Positions 52,057 through 60,237 of a stretch of DNA of 64,000 nt are shown here, one piece after another. The translations under genes and the position numbers were made by a program. Within the stretch, counting starts at the first letter, position 1, and every line of letters begins with the position of its first letter. The DNA is from Nodosilinea sp. WJT8-NPBG4 (lineage in GTDB: Bacteria > Cyanobacteriota > Cyanobacteriia > Phormidesmidales > Phormidesmidaceae): contig JAHHHQ010000064.1 in the NCBI GenBank assembly GCA_019359285.1, positions 1 to 64,000 of the forward strand. The letters run 5' to 3'. A model generated the notes under the pieces. The model had not been told where the DNA came from, did not search any database, and was given only the letters and a program-made list of their open reading frames with translations.

Positions 52057-54459
52057 TTACTTACCCATACCTAGAAACTTTGCTACTCGAACAATTGCAA
52101 CCCATTTTTTCAGGTTTTGGGTGTTGGGATGCGCTGGGCCTAGTTTCGCTTCATAAATATGCAGCGCTTCTAAAAGCAGCGATTTCGCTTCTTCCAAACG
52201 CCTCTGCTTAAATTTCAATGCGCCTAGGTTCCACAAGTTGTTAGCGACATGGGGATGTTCGTTGCCCAAGAGCCGTTGGTGCAGCATCAGGGCGTCACTG
52301 TACAGCGGTTCCGCCTCGCTATAGCGACCCTGCGACTGATAGAGACTTGCGAGATTATTCAGGCTCTTGGCGACATGGTGATGGTTATCGCCCAACAGCC
52401 GTTGGTACAACGCCAGGGCGTCGCGGTGCAGCGGTTCCGCCTCGCCATAGCGGCCCTGCGACTCGTATAGAATCGCGAGATTGTGCATGCTGTGGGCGAC
52501 ATCGGGATGGTCGTCGCCCAACAGCCGCTGGCGCAGCGCCAGGGCGTCGCGGTAGAGGGGTTCCGCCTCGCCGTAGCGGCCCTGCGACTCATATAGATTC
52601 GCGAGATTGTGCATGCTTTGGGCGACATGGGGATGGTCGTTGCCCAAGAGCCGTTGGCGCAGCGCCAGGGCGTCGCGGTAGAGGGGTTCCGCCTCGCCGT
52701 AGCGGCCCTGCGACTCATATAGATTCGCGAGATTGTGCATGCTGTAGGCGACATCGGGATGGTCGTTGCCCAAGAGCCGTTGGCGCAGCGCCAGGGCGTC
52801 GCGGAACAGTGGTTCTGCCTCGCCGTAGCGCCCTTGAAAACCGTAGAGAACCGCGAGATTGTTCATGCTTGTGGCGACAGCGGGATGATCGTCGCCGAGG
52901 CGATCGCGCGTTATTGTCAAACACTCCTGACACCAAGGTTCTGACTGCCCGTAAGCTCCCTGCCCTTCATAAAACCGCCCTAGCCCAGTAAACGGCCACT
53001 CTAACGACTCATCGTCTAGCCACTGCTGCCAGGTGGTAGCCGCTTCCACCAAGTGCGGTATCGCTGCTGTCACTGCCAAAATTTGGTCGCGGGTAGGGGT
53101 ATCGGGTATCTGCAGGGCCACCTGCACCATCGCTTGGCAGTAGCCCTGCTTTAGCACCTCTGCCCCAGCCCACAGCTCCAGCTTGCTGCGAAAAAATTCT
53201 CGAATGAGTTGGTGCAGTTGCAGCTCTACCGGGGCACCGCTGGCGCTGACCACTGTGGCCAAACTGCGGTTGACCAACTCCTCATCGAGCCAGTCTTCTA
53301 GCTCATCGGGGTCGGTGCCCTCGTAGCACTGCTCCAACCACTCCCAAAAGATGGGGGCCAGGGCATAGAGGCTCAGGCGATAGGCCAGTTCTTGCGCTGC
53401 GAGCGTCAGGTCTTGCCAGCTCAGTTCAAATGCGGCGGCGACGCTTTCGTGGGTGGCGGTCATGTCGGTCTGGGCTTGGCACAGGGCTCTGGCGGCCAGG
53501 CGTTTTTCGTCGAGCTGCTGCTGCATTTTGGCCAAAGTCCACCCCGGCTTGCGGGCCAAAAAGCGGCCCACCAGTTCCAGTCCCAGGGGCAGGTAGCCTA
53601 ACCACTCGCACAGGGCTTTAGCAATATCGAGTTCCTGGTCTATCCGCTCAGCACCCACCAGCGACCTTAGCAACTCTAGCGATGCCTCCTCGCTCAGCAC
53701 ATCGATCGGCACCGTTTGAATGGAAGCGCCAAGTTGTAGGCGGGTCGTCAGCAGCACCCGAAAGCGAGAGTTTTGGGGCGGCAGGTAGGGTTTGATAGCC
53801 GCGTAGGCAGCGTTGTCGTTGGGGCCGCTGACGTCATCGATCGCCACCAGCACATCCCCAGGGGTAGGCCAATTTTGCCAGAGGTAGGCCACCTGCTGAG
53901 GCAGCTCTAACCCATCCGGTGGGGTCAGGTTCAGATAGGTGCGGGCAAAGGTAACGATCTCGGTGCCGATGTTTTGCTCTTTGGCTTGCAGCCAGCAGAT
54001 GCCGCCGGGGTAGGTGCCCTGACCTAGGTGGTGTAGGGTGTATTGCAGGGCCAGCTCGGTTTTGCCAATGCCCCCCATACCACGCAGGGCGGTAATGGCA
54101 ATGCGATCAACCTGGTGCAGTTGGGTGTGGAGGTTGGTGAGTTCGGTGTCGCGTCCGACAAACTCCACCGTGCCGCTGCGGGGCAAGTTGTTAGGAATGC
54201 CGCTGACTTGAGGCTGCTGCCGTTCGGTAATTAGCTTGTTGAGCACCGCCTCTAACGTTGCTGCATCTACATTGAGCTGGTCGCCAATGTAAGCCGTGCC
54301 GCCCTGCACCGTGACTTGATAGCCCTTAGCCTGCCCCAGGTTGAGCTGAGTAGTGGCAGCGGTGGACGGTGCCCCCTGCAATGCAACCAGCAACTCTTGC
54401 AGAGCAGCATCGGGCAGGTCTTTGAGAATAGCCTGGATTTGATCTTTGGGGTTGGGCAT
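52057..54459 (-). CDS. NLR-like protein: GGTAYIGD motif, NB-ARC ATPase, TPR repeats
   Basis: 800 aa from ATG 54459; a GTG at 54507 with AGGA at 5 nt is possible but lies inside a dispersed repeat. A short helix (about 4-28) precedes TQLNLGQAKGYQVTVQGGTA then YIGD (37-60), shared with the small protein upstream. The NB-ARC domain has Walker A GMGGIGKT (127-134), Walker B VLVAIDDV, sensor FRVLLTTR, GLPL-like LGYLPLGLELV, and a winged helix ending LHQLIREFF. Six to seven kinesin-light-chain type TPRs of 42 residues fill about 510-780. STAND proteins of this plan sense a ligand by the TPRs and oligomerise. Likely immunity or cell-death control. Confidence 0.9.
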   Translation of the reverse strand: MPNPKDQIQAILKDLPDAALQELLVALQGAPSTAATTQLNLGQAKGYQVTVQGGTAYIGDQLNVDAATLEAVLNKLITERQQPQVSGIPNNLPRSGTVEFVGRDTELTNLHTQLHQVDRIAITALRGMGGIGKTELALQYTLHHLGQGTYPGGICWLQAKEQNIGTEIVTFARTYLNLTPPDGLELPQQVAYLWQNWPTPGDVLVAIDDVSGPNDNAAYAAIKPYLPPQNSRFRVLLTTRLQLGASIQTVPIDVLSEEASLELLRSLVGAERIDQELDIAKALCEWLGYLPLGLELVGRFLARKPGWTLAKMQQQLDEKRLAARALCQAQTDMTATHESVAAAFELSWQDLTLAAQELAYRLSLYALAPIFWEWLEQCYEGTDPDELEDWLDEELVNRSLATVVSASGAPVELQLHQLIREFFRSKLELWAGAEVLKQGYCQAMVQVALQIPDTPTRDQILAVTAAIPHLVEAATTWQQWLDDESLEWPFTGLGRFYEGQGAYGQSEPWCQECLTITRDRLGDDHPAVATSMNNLAVLYGFQGRYGEAEPLFRDALALRQRLLGNDHPDVAYSMHNLANLYESQGRYGEAEPLYRDALALRQRLLGNDHPHVAQSMHNLANLYESQGRYGEAEPLYRDALALRQRLLGDDHPDVAHSMHNLAILYESQGRYGEAEPLHRDALALYQRLLGDNHHHVAKSLNNLASLYQSQGRYSEAEPLYSDALMLHQRLLGNEHPHVANNLWNLGALKFKQRRLEEAKSLLLEALHIYEAKLGPAHPNTQNLKKWVAIVRVAKFLGMGK
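52475..52852 (-). repeat. 126-bp tandem DNA repeats encoding TPRs
   Basis: GCGAGATTGTGCATGCT recurs at 52475, 52601 and 52727, exactly 126 bp apart, and neighbouring units are almost identical over most of their length. Each encodes one 42-residue TPR. Less similar units flank them on both sides. The near identity points to recent duplication or gene conversion within the sensor domain. Confidence 0.85.
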
Positions 54460-54498
54460 GGGCGGGGGCAGTGGGGGCCTGTCGTTGCCAAAGGTGGT

Positions 54499-54519
54499 GG
54501 TGGGCACTGCCCATCCTAC
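54499..54519. repeat. dispersed palindromic repeat copy
   Basis: GGTGGGCACTGCCCATCCTAC, between the NLR-like gene and its small partner. It nearly fills the spacer and overlaps the alternative GTG start of the NLR gene. Confidence 0.6.
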
Positions 54520-54968
54520 GGGGCGGTGGGTGGATTGTTGTGGATGTTGATGTCGCCGATGTAGGCGGTGCCGCCTTCGACTTTGGTTTGCCAGCCTTTG
54601 GCGTTGTCGTAATTGGTTTGGGTCATGGTGCTCTGGTCAATGAGCTTGCCAGCGTTAATCTCTTGGGCCAGCACCCGAAGGTCTTGGGCAAAGCTGGGGT
54701 CTTCATCCATTGCCACTTGAAGGTAGGCGGCGATTTGGTTTACCTGCTCTGGGGTAATTTTGGCGGTTTTGTCTAGGGTTGTTTTGACCTCCTCAATGCG
54801 AGGCTTGCCGCTGAGTTTTGACCAAATGCGCTTCAGCAGAATGTCCATTTTGGCGATCGCCTCGGTCGAAAACTTTTTAGCCAGATCCCCAGCCGCCGAG
54901 TCAATAAATTTTTGGAAGGCCAGGGATGCGATCGCACTGGCAGTGACGGTTGTAATCGGGTCAGCCAT
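54516..54968 (-). CDS. small helical protein with C-terminal GGTAYIGD motif, putative effector partner of the NLR
   Basis: 150 aa from ATG 54968, which has AGAGGAA at 8 nt. The N-terminal half is an alpha-helical bundle with a hydrophobic first helix (TTVTASAIASLAFQKFIDSA, about 6-25) and basic stretches, similar in style to Bell/HeLo-like membrane-active domains. The C-terminus carries TQTNYDNAKGWQTKVEGGTA then YIGD (116-139); 16 of 24 residues match the N-terminal motif of the NLR gene that starts 57 nt further on. Two genes co-oriented, so probably one operon. Its role as effector is inferred from this layout. Confidence 0.8.
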   Translation of the reverse strand: MADPITTVTASAIASLAFQKFIDSAAGDLAKKFSTEAIAKMDILLKRIWSKLSGKPRIEEVKTTLDKTAKITPEQVNQIAAYLQVAMDEDPSFAQDLRVLAQEINAGKLIDQSTMTQTNYDNAKGWQTKVEGGTAYIGDINIHNNPPTAP

Positions 54969-55091
54969 GCTTATTTCCTCTGCTGTTAGCAAACAATGCC
55001 CGTCAACGATAGCCAAAAGGCCACCCCTAGACCAAAGAACCCGCCGGGTTACAAATACTCAATAAAATATGGCTTCTGAATGCTCCGCTAT

Positions 55092-55352
55092 TCAGCCGTG
55101 AGTTTGGCTCACGCCTAACCTATCTTCTGTCTTCAGCCCCAGAAGGCGAAATTCCGAGCGGTTTGCTCCAGATTTCGAGTAATTTTCTCGGAGCGCCGAG
55201 TTATTTTCTCCAGATGCCGAGCTATTTTCTCGGAATGCCGAGCAATTCTCTCGGAGCGCCGACTCATTTACCCCAAACGCCGAGTTATTTTCTCGAAAGG
55301 CCGAGGTTTTTTGCTGAAACGTCTTAAAGGCAGGGGCGATTGCCCCCTTCAA
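55092..55352 (-). CDS. repeat peptide of eight SA(F/L)REN-type heptads (coding status uncertain)
   Basis: 86 codons from a TTG that overlaps the stop of the XRE gene (55349-55351). About 16 codons in, eight 7-residue units follow (SAFRENN, SAFGVNE, SALRENC, SAFRENS, SASGENN, SALRENY, SKSGANR, SEFRLLG), encoded by 21-bp repeats containing CGGAGCGCCGAG-like words. The frame is kept in all units, which argues for translation, but there is no family match and no good start. It may be a minisatellite only. Confidence 0.4.
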   Translation of the reverse strand: MKGAIAPAFKTFQQKTSAFRENNSAFGVNESALRENCSAFRENSSASGENNSALRENYSKSGANRSEFRLLGLKTEDRLGVSQTHG

Positions 55353-55591
55353 CTCGCCGCAAAGCTATCGGGCAAGTCCCTCAGCGCTTTGCCATGCTCC
55401 AGCAATAGTGCATCCAGTGCCTTCATTTGGGCAATGGTAAACGATGGCACGCTATCGCCAGTCTCCCATCGGCTAATGGTGCGGGCTGAGGTGCCAATTC
55501 TGCGGGCAAAGTCTTCCTGAGACATGCCCATCTCTTCCCGCAATTTCCTAAGTGGCGATTCTTCCATTTCAGCCGCAGTTTGCCTTGTCAT
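55349..55591 (-). CDS. XRE-family helix-turn-helix regulator
   Basis: 80 aa from ATG 55591. The HTH is LREEMGMSQEDFARRIGTSARTISRWETGDSVPS (about 18-52). A short helical C-terminus follows. Upstream are two TGTCTAGACA palindromes, so autoregulation is likely. It may control the repeat ORF behind it and perhaps the NLR pair, which lies downstream on the same strand. Confidence 0.9.
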   Translation of the reverse strand: MTRQTAAEMEESPLRKLREEMGMSQEDFARRIGTSARTISRWETGDSVPSFTIAQMKALDALLLEHGKALRDLPDSFAAS

Positions 55592-55608
55592 CCAGTGAGA
55601 GAACAAGA

Positions 55609-55662
55609 CAAGCTGTCTAGACAGCTTGACAAATAGACGAGTTGTCTAGACAATGTGTCTAG
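55609..55662. promoter_or_regulatory. operator palindromes with TGTCTAGACA core
   Basis: A perfect 20-bp palindrome CAAGCTGTCTAGACAGCTTG at 55609-55628, a 12-bp one TTGTCTAGACAA at 55642-55653 (centres 29 bp apart), and a half site TGTCTAG at 55656-55662. They sit 18-70 nt upstream of the XRE gene start, the place for an autoregulatory operator. Confidence 0.75.
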
Positions 55663-55826
55663 TTGCTAATTAGCAGAGAACCCGGCATCCATCGAGCGCT
55701 AAGGTGCGTGAGTTCCTGCTGTCGTGCCCCATTCTACCGTTACCGATCATGTTCTTTTGCCATCTGCGATCGCGGGGGCTAGTTTTTGCTGCCCATGCGC
55801 TCTGTTAAAAGGCTGTGACCGTGGGT

Positions 55827-55846
55827 GGTGGGCAGTGCCCACCCTA
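55827..55846. repeat. dispersed palindromic repeat copy
   Basis: GGTGGGCAGTGCCCACCCTA, a perfect dyad, 30 nt before the small gene at 55877. Same family as 3878-3898, 34074-34094 and 54499-54519. The rest of 55663-55876 holds nothing recognised. Confidence 0.65.
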
Positions 55847-55876
55847 CGCTTCGTTCTGCTGTTGAGGACTTTCTAA

Positions 55877-56164
55877 ATGCTGCAAGCTCAATCTTTTTTG
55901 TCGCCCTACTTGTGTGGGGCGGCACAGACCCCGCTGCCCACAATTCCTTTCGCTGTGGTGCCGCACCGCCGCCTGCGGCACTATCTAGTCGGCTCCCCCG
56001 ACGATACCCAACACGCCATCGATCGCCTGCACCTGCTCGGCTACCTAGATCGCATCAGCTGGAGCCATGCGATCGACATTCCCGAAAACGGCCTGATCAT
56101 TCGCCCCGACGTTGGCGACGTGTTGCGCTATAGCCAGCGCGATGGTCGAAGACCGGCCCGGTAG
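55877..56164 (+). CDS. small conserved cyanobacterial protein
   Basis: 95 aa, soluble. Text such as FLSPYLCGAAQTPLPTIPFAVVPHRRLRHYL and AIDRLHLLGYLDRISWSHAI resembles an unnamed cyanobacterial family of this size. No known domain, no partner. Confidence 0.65.
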   Translation: MLQAQSFLSPYLCGAAQTPLPTIPFAVVPHRRLRHYLVGSPDDTQHAIDRLHLLGYLDRISWSHAIDIPENGLIIRPDVGDVLRYSQRDGRRPAR

Positions 56165-56252
56165 GGCCATCGCCCCACGGCCTAGGCTAAGATGATCCGC
56201 ACCCTATGCCGAAGCTGCTGTGAGGCTTTGGTTACTGGAAATGGACAGCTGG

Positions 56253-56340
56253 GACGGCTATCCCACAAGAATTTCCCCTAGAGATCCCCAAGACTCAAAT
56301 GACTACCCTCTTGTGGGATGGGCCTCTGGCCCGTCTTGCC
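56253..56340. repeat. dispersed inverted repeat, GGATAGCC/CTATCCCACAAG type
   Basis: ATCCCACAAG (56260-56269) and CTTGTGGGAT (56310-56319) are perfect arms, with GGGCCTCTGGCCC just after. The words GGCTATCCC and TTGTGGGAT also occur at 39449-39475. It lies in the spacer before the stop of the convergent pseudouridine synthase gene. Confidence 0.6.
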
Positions 56341-56375
56341 GTGGTTGGCTTAAGAGCACGAAAATCTAGGCCAAG

Positions 56376-58094
56376 CTAAAATGGCACGACAGAGTGTAGG
56401 GCGATTGCATCCTTTCTATAAGGATGCGTAAATTCCAGCTTGTGGGCATGAAGGTGTAGCCGCTGCCCCGGTTCACTCTGACCATAGAGGCGATCGCCCC
56501 AAATCGGCGCATTCAACCCCTGAGGATGGGCGGCATGCACCCGCAGCTGGTGGGTGCGCCCCGTCAGCGGGTAGAAGGCGATTCGCGTCAGCTCTCCCTC
56601 GCGGCCCAGCACCTCAAACTTGGTTTGGCTAGGTTTGCCGTGCTGCCAATTCACCTGCTGCCGGGGTCGCTGCGTCGGGTCGCCCCACAGCGGTAGGTCA
56701 ATGATCCCCGACGCTTCAGCAACATCTCCCACCACGATCGCCTGGTAGGTTTTCTGCACCTGGCGCTGCTCAAACTGCTGGCCGAGCTGGCGGTGCGTTT
56801 CGGCATCGAGCGCCAGCACCAGCACCCCAGAGGTGTCTTGGTCGAGCCGATGCACAGGTTGCAAAAAGGCTCCCTCGGGCAGGCTCGATCGCAGACGGGT
56901 GAGCACGCTGTCTTGGCGATCGCTGTAGCGCCCCGGCACCGACAGCAGCCCCGCTGGCTTATCCACCGCGATCATCCACGGGTCTTGATACAGAACGGGA
57001 ATCTCCAATTCTGGTTGAATACCCTCAATCTGCGGAGGTTGTAGGGGCGCAGCATGCTGCGCCCCTACGGGGATGTCTGCTGATGCCAACACCTGGGCCG
57101 ACAACCCCGACAGCAGAAACCCCATAATCGGCTGGCAGCGCTCGGCGCAGGCCCCATAAAATTCGCCAGGCTGCTTGTCGCCCTGAGCTGGGCCCCACCA
57201 AAACTCAGCCAGAGCCAGGGGCACCAGGCCGAGCTGAGCCGCCGCGTGCAGCAGCTTAGGAGCACAGCAGTCGCCAGTGCCCGTGGGCAGATTGCCCTGC
57301 CCCGCTAAATTTTCAATCGCCAAAGATTCGCCGGCAAAATTGGTGAGGGTATAGGCGGCATGCATCTCAGCCTGGAGCTGGCGGGATAGCGCGCGGCGCT
57401 GCTGCTTGAGGTCAACGATTTCGGCATCGGCAGATTGAATGGTGGCTTCTAGTGGAGCAAGGCGATCGCCCCACCGCTGCTTAAACTGCCGCAGCTCGGC
57501 CTTATCGCCCCGACTTTCCTGCTCCAAAGCTGCCAGAGCGTCCGTGAGCGCATCTCCGGTGAGGGTGCTGGCTAAAGTTTGGCGCTGAAGGTCGCGGGTC
57601 TGTTTGCGATCGCGGTGCCGCTGGTTCAACACCTGGCGAGCCTCAGCCAACTCCTCCTGCAACCGAGCGTAGGTCTCCCGCTCTGGCAACCGCTGCAAAA
57701 CCAGCAGGCGATCTTTAATCACTGCCAGCGCATTGAGAGTACGGGCCTCTTGCAGCGCCACCTCGGCCCTTCCCGGTATCGGCGGCACCCAACCGGGCAA
57801 CCGCTCTTGCCCCTTCCACAGCCCCGAAAACGCCTTGAGCACCCCGGTTTGCCCCTCGGGCGATTGCACCACCAGCACCCCAAACATCTTGCCCTCGGTT
57901 GAGTGGGCCTCGCCGAGCTGGGTCATAAGTGCTTGGGCGATCGCCCGAGCCAGCGCTGTGCGGGGCAATCGGTAGTGCTGACCCGTGCGGGGGCAGTAGC
58001 CCTGGTAATAGTAGTCAGCCGCCTCTATATCAGGCAGACGCGCCCCGCCTAAGAAAGCGTTGAGGGCATGAAAGGGTAGGTCAGGCACGGTCAA
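56376..58094 (-). CDS. RluA-family pseudouridine synthase, long form
   Basis: 572 aa. The C-terminal third (about 365-560) is the catalytic domain: MIAVDKPAGLLSVPG, HRLDQDTSGVLVLAL with the catalytic Asp, and GRTHQLRVHAAHP. The first 350 residues form the long N-terminal part of this subfamily, with a coiled coil (about 150-240) and a Cys/His-bearing region GTGDCCAPKLLHAA. Residues about 344-354 (IPVGAQHAAPL) come from a 28-bp palindromic repeat inserted in frame in the linker between the parts. The target RNA position is unknown. Confidence 0.92.
   Translation of the reverse strand: MTVPDLPFHALNAFLGGARLPDIEAADYYYQGYCPRTGQHYRLPRTALARAIAQALMTQLGEAHSTEGKMFGVLVVQSPEGQTGVLKAFSGLWKGQERLPGWVPPIPGRAEVALQEARTLNALAVIKDRLLVLQRLPERETYARLQEELAEARQVLNQRHRDRKQTRDLQRQTLASTLTGDALTDALAALEQESRGDKAELRQFKQRWGDRLAPLEATIQSADAEIVDLKQQRRALSRQLQAEMHAAYTLTNFAGESLAIENLAGQGNLPTGTGDCCAPKLLHAAAQLGLVPLALAEFWWGPAQGDKQPGEFYGACAERCQPIMGFLLSGLSAQVLASADIPVGAQHAAPLQPPQIEGIQPELEIPVLYQDPWMIAVDKPAGLLSVPGRYSDRQDSVLTRLRSSLPEGAFLQPVHRLDQDTSGVLVLALDAETHRQLGQQFEQRQVQKTYQAIVVGDVAEASGIIDLPLWGDPTQRPRQQVNWQHGKPSQTKFEVLGREGELTRIAFYPLTGRTHQLRVHAAHPQGLNAPIWGDRLYGQSEPGQRLHLHAHKLEFTHPYRKDAIALHSVVPF
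57041..57068. repeat. 28-bp perfect palindrome inside the pseudouridine synthase gene
   Basis: GTAGGGGCGCAGCA is followed at once by its exact reverse complement. It is the same kind as the intergenic palindromes at 50203-50281, but here it is translated as GAQHAAPL within a linker without disturbing the frame. Confidence 0.85.
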
Positions 58095-58285
58095 AAGAGT
58101 CTCTAATCCTGCTGACCGTAGGGCCGACGATAAAACTTTTGTTTAGTGCCATGATTTCCGTCTAAGTGAAGAGCAAGATCTATCTAAGAGGAGATTGGGA
58201 ATCAAATTGGCGCTGATAAAGTTACGAAGCGTGATGCTTCGCTTGGGCATCGCCCCCTACCTTCGCCTACAAAAGATTATTCCCC

Positions 58286-60121
58286 ATGAGATCAGACCTC
58301 AAAGTTGGAGCCATTCTCCAAGACAATGGACAGTGCCATTTTACACTTTGGGGGCCTGAGCTAGACTCCGTCGAGCTGCGGCTTCTCTCGCCTAAAAAAG
58401 CCTCTTTTCCTATGCAGAAAAGTGAGGAAGGCTATTGGACAATTTCGGTTGATGACGTAGCCGAAGGCACACAGTATCAGTACTGCATAAATGAGGCCGA
58501 TGTGCGGCCCGACCCGGCTTCGTTTTATCAGCCAGAAGGGGTGCATGGTCCCTCAGCAGTGGTCGACCTCACTACTTACAAATGGGGCGACGGAGCTTGG
58601 AAAAATATTCCCTGGTCAGACTACGTTATCTACGAGATGCACGTCGGCACCTTTACCGCCGAAGGCACCTTTGACTCAGCGATCGCCCAGCTAGCCGACC
58701 TCAAAGCTCTGGGCATCACCGCCGTCGAAATTTTGCCGGTGTCGCAGTTCCCTGGCGAGCGCAACTGGGGCTACGACGGTGTGTTTCCCTACGCCACCCA
58801 AAACTCCTACGGCGGCCCCGACGGACTCAAGCGCCTAGTCGATGCCTGCCACCGCGAAGGGCTGGCGGTGATTTTAGACGTGGTCTACAACCACCTGGGG
58901 CCAGAGGGCAACTACACCGGCAGCTACGGCCCCTACACCACCGACAAATACAACACGCCCTGGGGCAACGCGATCAACTTTGACGACACCTGGTCGGACG
59001 GGGTGCGGCACTACTGCATTCAAAATGCGCTCTACTGGCTGGGCGAATTTCACATCGACGGGCTGCGGCTCGACGCCATTCACGCCATCTATGACTTTAG
59101 CGCCAAGCACCTGCTGGCTGAGATGGCCGAGGCAGTGGCGGAGCTGTCTGGCCAGGTGGGCAAGCCGCTGTACGTCACCGCCGAAAGCGACCTCAACGAC
59201 ACCCGTATCATTCGCCCCGCTGAGCAGGGAGGCTTTGCCCTGCGCGCCCAGTGGAGCGACGATTTTCACCACGCGTTGCACACGTTAATTACTGGCGAAC
59301 GCTACGGCTATTACCAAGACTTTGGCACCTGCGAAGCCCTGGCGACGGCAATCCGCGATCGCTTTGTCTATAGCGGCACCTATTCGCCTTTCCGGCATCG
59401 ACGGCACGGCAACTCAGCCACCGATTTGCCCTCCGATCAATTCATTGTCTGTGCTCAAAACCACGACCAAATTGGTAATGCGAAGGGATGCGATCGCCTC
59501 ACTAAACTCGTACCTTTTGATGCCCTCAAACTGACGGCGGGGGTACTGCTGACCTCGCCCTATATTCCCCTGATTTTCATGGGTGAAGAATATGGTGAAG
59601 AGGCCCCCTTTAACTACTTCATTGACCACAGCGATCCCGATTTAGTTAAGGCTGTTTACGAGGGGCGCAAACGCGAGTTTAAAGAAGCCCACGGCTTTGG
59701 TGAACCCGCCCCCGCCCATGAGATTGCCACCTACGAAGCGTCAAAATTGAACTGGCACCTGCGCGGCGAAGGGAAGCACAAAACAATGTTGAACTACTAC
59801 CAACGCCTGCTAGAGCTGCGGCGACAGCTCAAGCTCAATGCCCCCTCCTATTCTAAAGATATGGAGATTAGCAGCGACGAAGACACCAAGGTAATTGTCT
59901 ATCACCGGGCAATCGCCGATGGGCAACTGCTGTGTCTGATGAACTTCAACCAAAGCGCCAGCGTAATTGACATAGCGTCGCCACAGCAGCCCTGGATGCT
60001 GACCTTTGACTCGGCCGCCGCTGAGTGGGCCGGACCGGGCTCATCCCTCCCCGAAAAAATTACTGAAGCTCAATCCTTAGAAGTGCCTCCGCTGGGGTTT
60101 GCTCTCTACACAACGATGTAG
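58286..60121 (+). CDS. treZ: malto-oligosyltrehalose trehalohydrolase
   Basis: 611 aa. An N-terminal beta domain (about 1-95) precedes the GH13 barrel. The catalytic motifs are IDGLRLDAIHAI (nucleophile Asp), YVTAESDLND (acid Glu) and AQNHDQIGN (third Asp). It releases trehalose from maltooligosyl-trehalose made by TreY, the next gene, giving trehalose from glycogen for osmotic and desiccation tolerance. Confidence 0.96.
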   Translation: MRSDLKVGAILQDNGQCHFTLWGPELDSVELRLLSPKKASFPMQKSEEGYWTISVDDVAEGTQYQYCINEADVRPDPASFYQPEGVHGPSAVVDLTTYKWGDGAWKNIPWSDYVIYEMHVGTFTAEGTFDSAIAQLADLKALGITAVEILPVSQFPGERNWGYDGVFPYATQNSYGGPDGLKRLVDACHREGLAVILDVVYNHLGPEGNYTGSYGPYTTDKYNTPWGNAINFDDTWSDGVRHYCIQNALYWLGEFHIDGLRLDAIHAIYDFSAKHLLAEMAEAVAELSGQVGKPLYVTAESDLNDTRIIRPAEQGGFALRAQWSDDFHHALHTLITGERYGYYQDFGTCEALATAIRDRFVYSGTYSPFRHRRHGNSATDLPSDQFIVCAQNHDQIGNAKGCDRLTKLVPFDALKLTAGVLLTSPYIPLIFMGEEYGEEAPFNYFIDHSDPDLVKAVYEGRKREFKEAHGFGEPAPAHEIATYEASKLNWHLRGEGKHKTMLNYYQRLLELRRQLKLNAPSYSKDMEISSDEDTKVIVYHRAIADGQLLCLMNFNQSASVIDIASPQQPWMLTFDSAAAEWAGPGSSLPEKITEAQSLEVPPLGFALYTTM

Positions 60122-60237
60122 GAACGGTTGACTCTCTAGACGCTCTGGGTTATACCAAGGCCAGCTTGAGAGTAGGCCCCGACGGTAATGCCGGCCTGGC
60201 ACAGGTTATTTCATCGTTCATCCTTTCTGAGTTCGCT

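Noticed and set aside
52475..52852. CRISPR-like regular repeats
   Set aside because: The units are contiguous and coding (TPR), with no spacers. The 21-bp repeats at 55135-55320 also lack unique spacers.
52347..52991. 214-codon plus-strand frame with RRGRGVPPRRSGPATHIDS repeats
   Set aside because: It is the antisense image of the TPR repeats; the period of 126 bp keeps any frame open.
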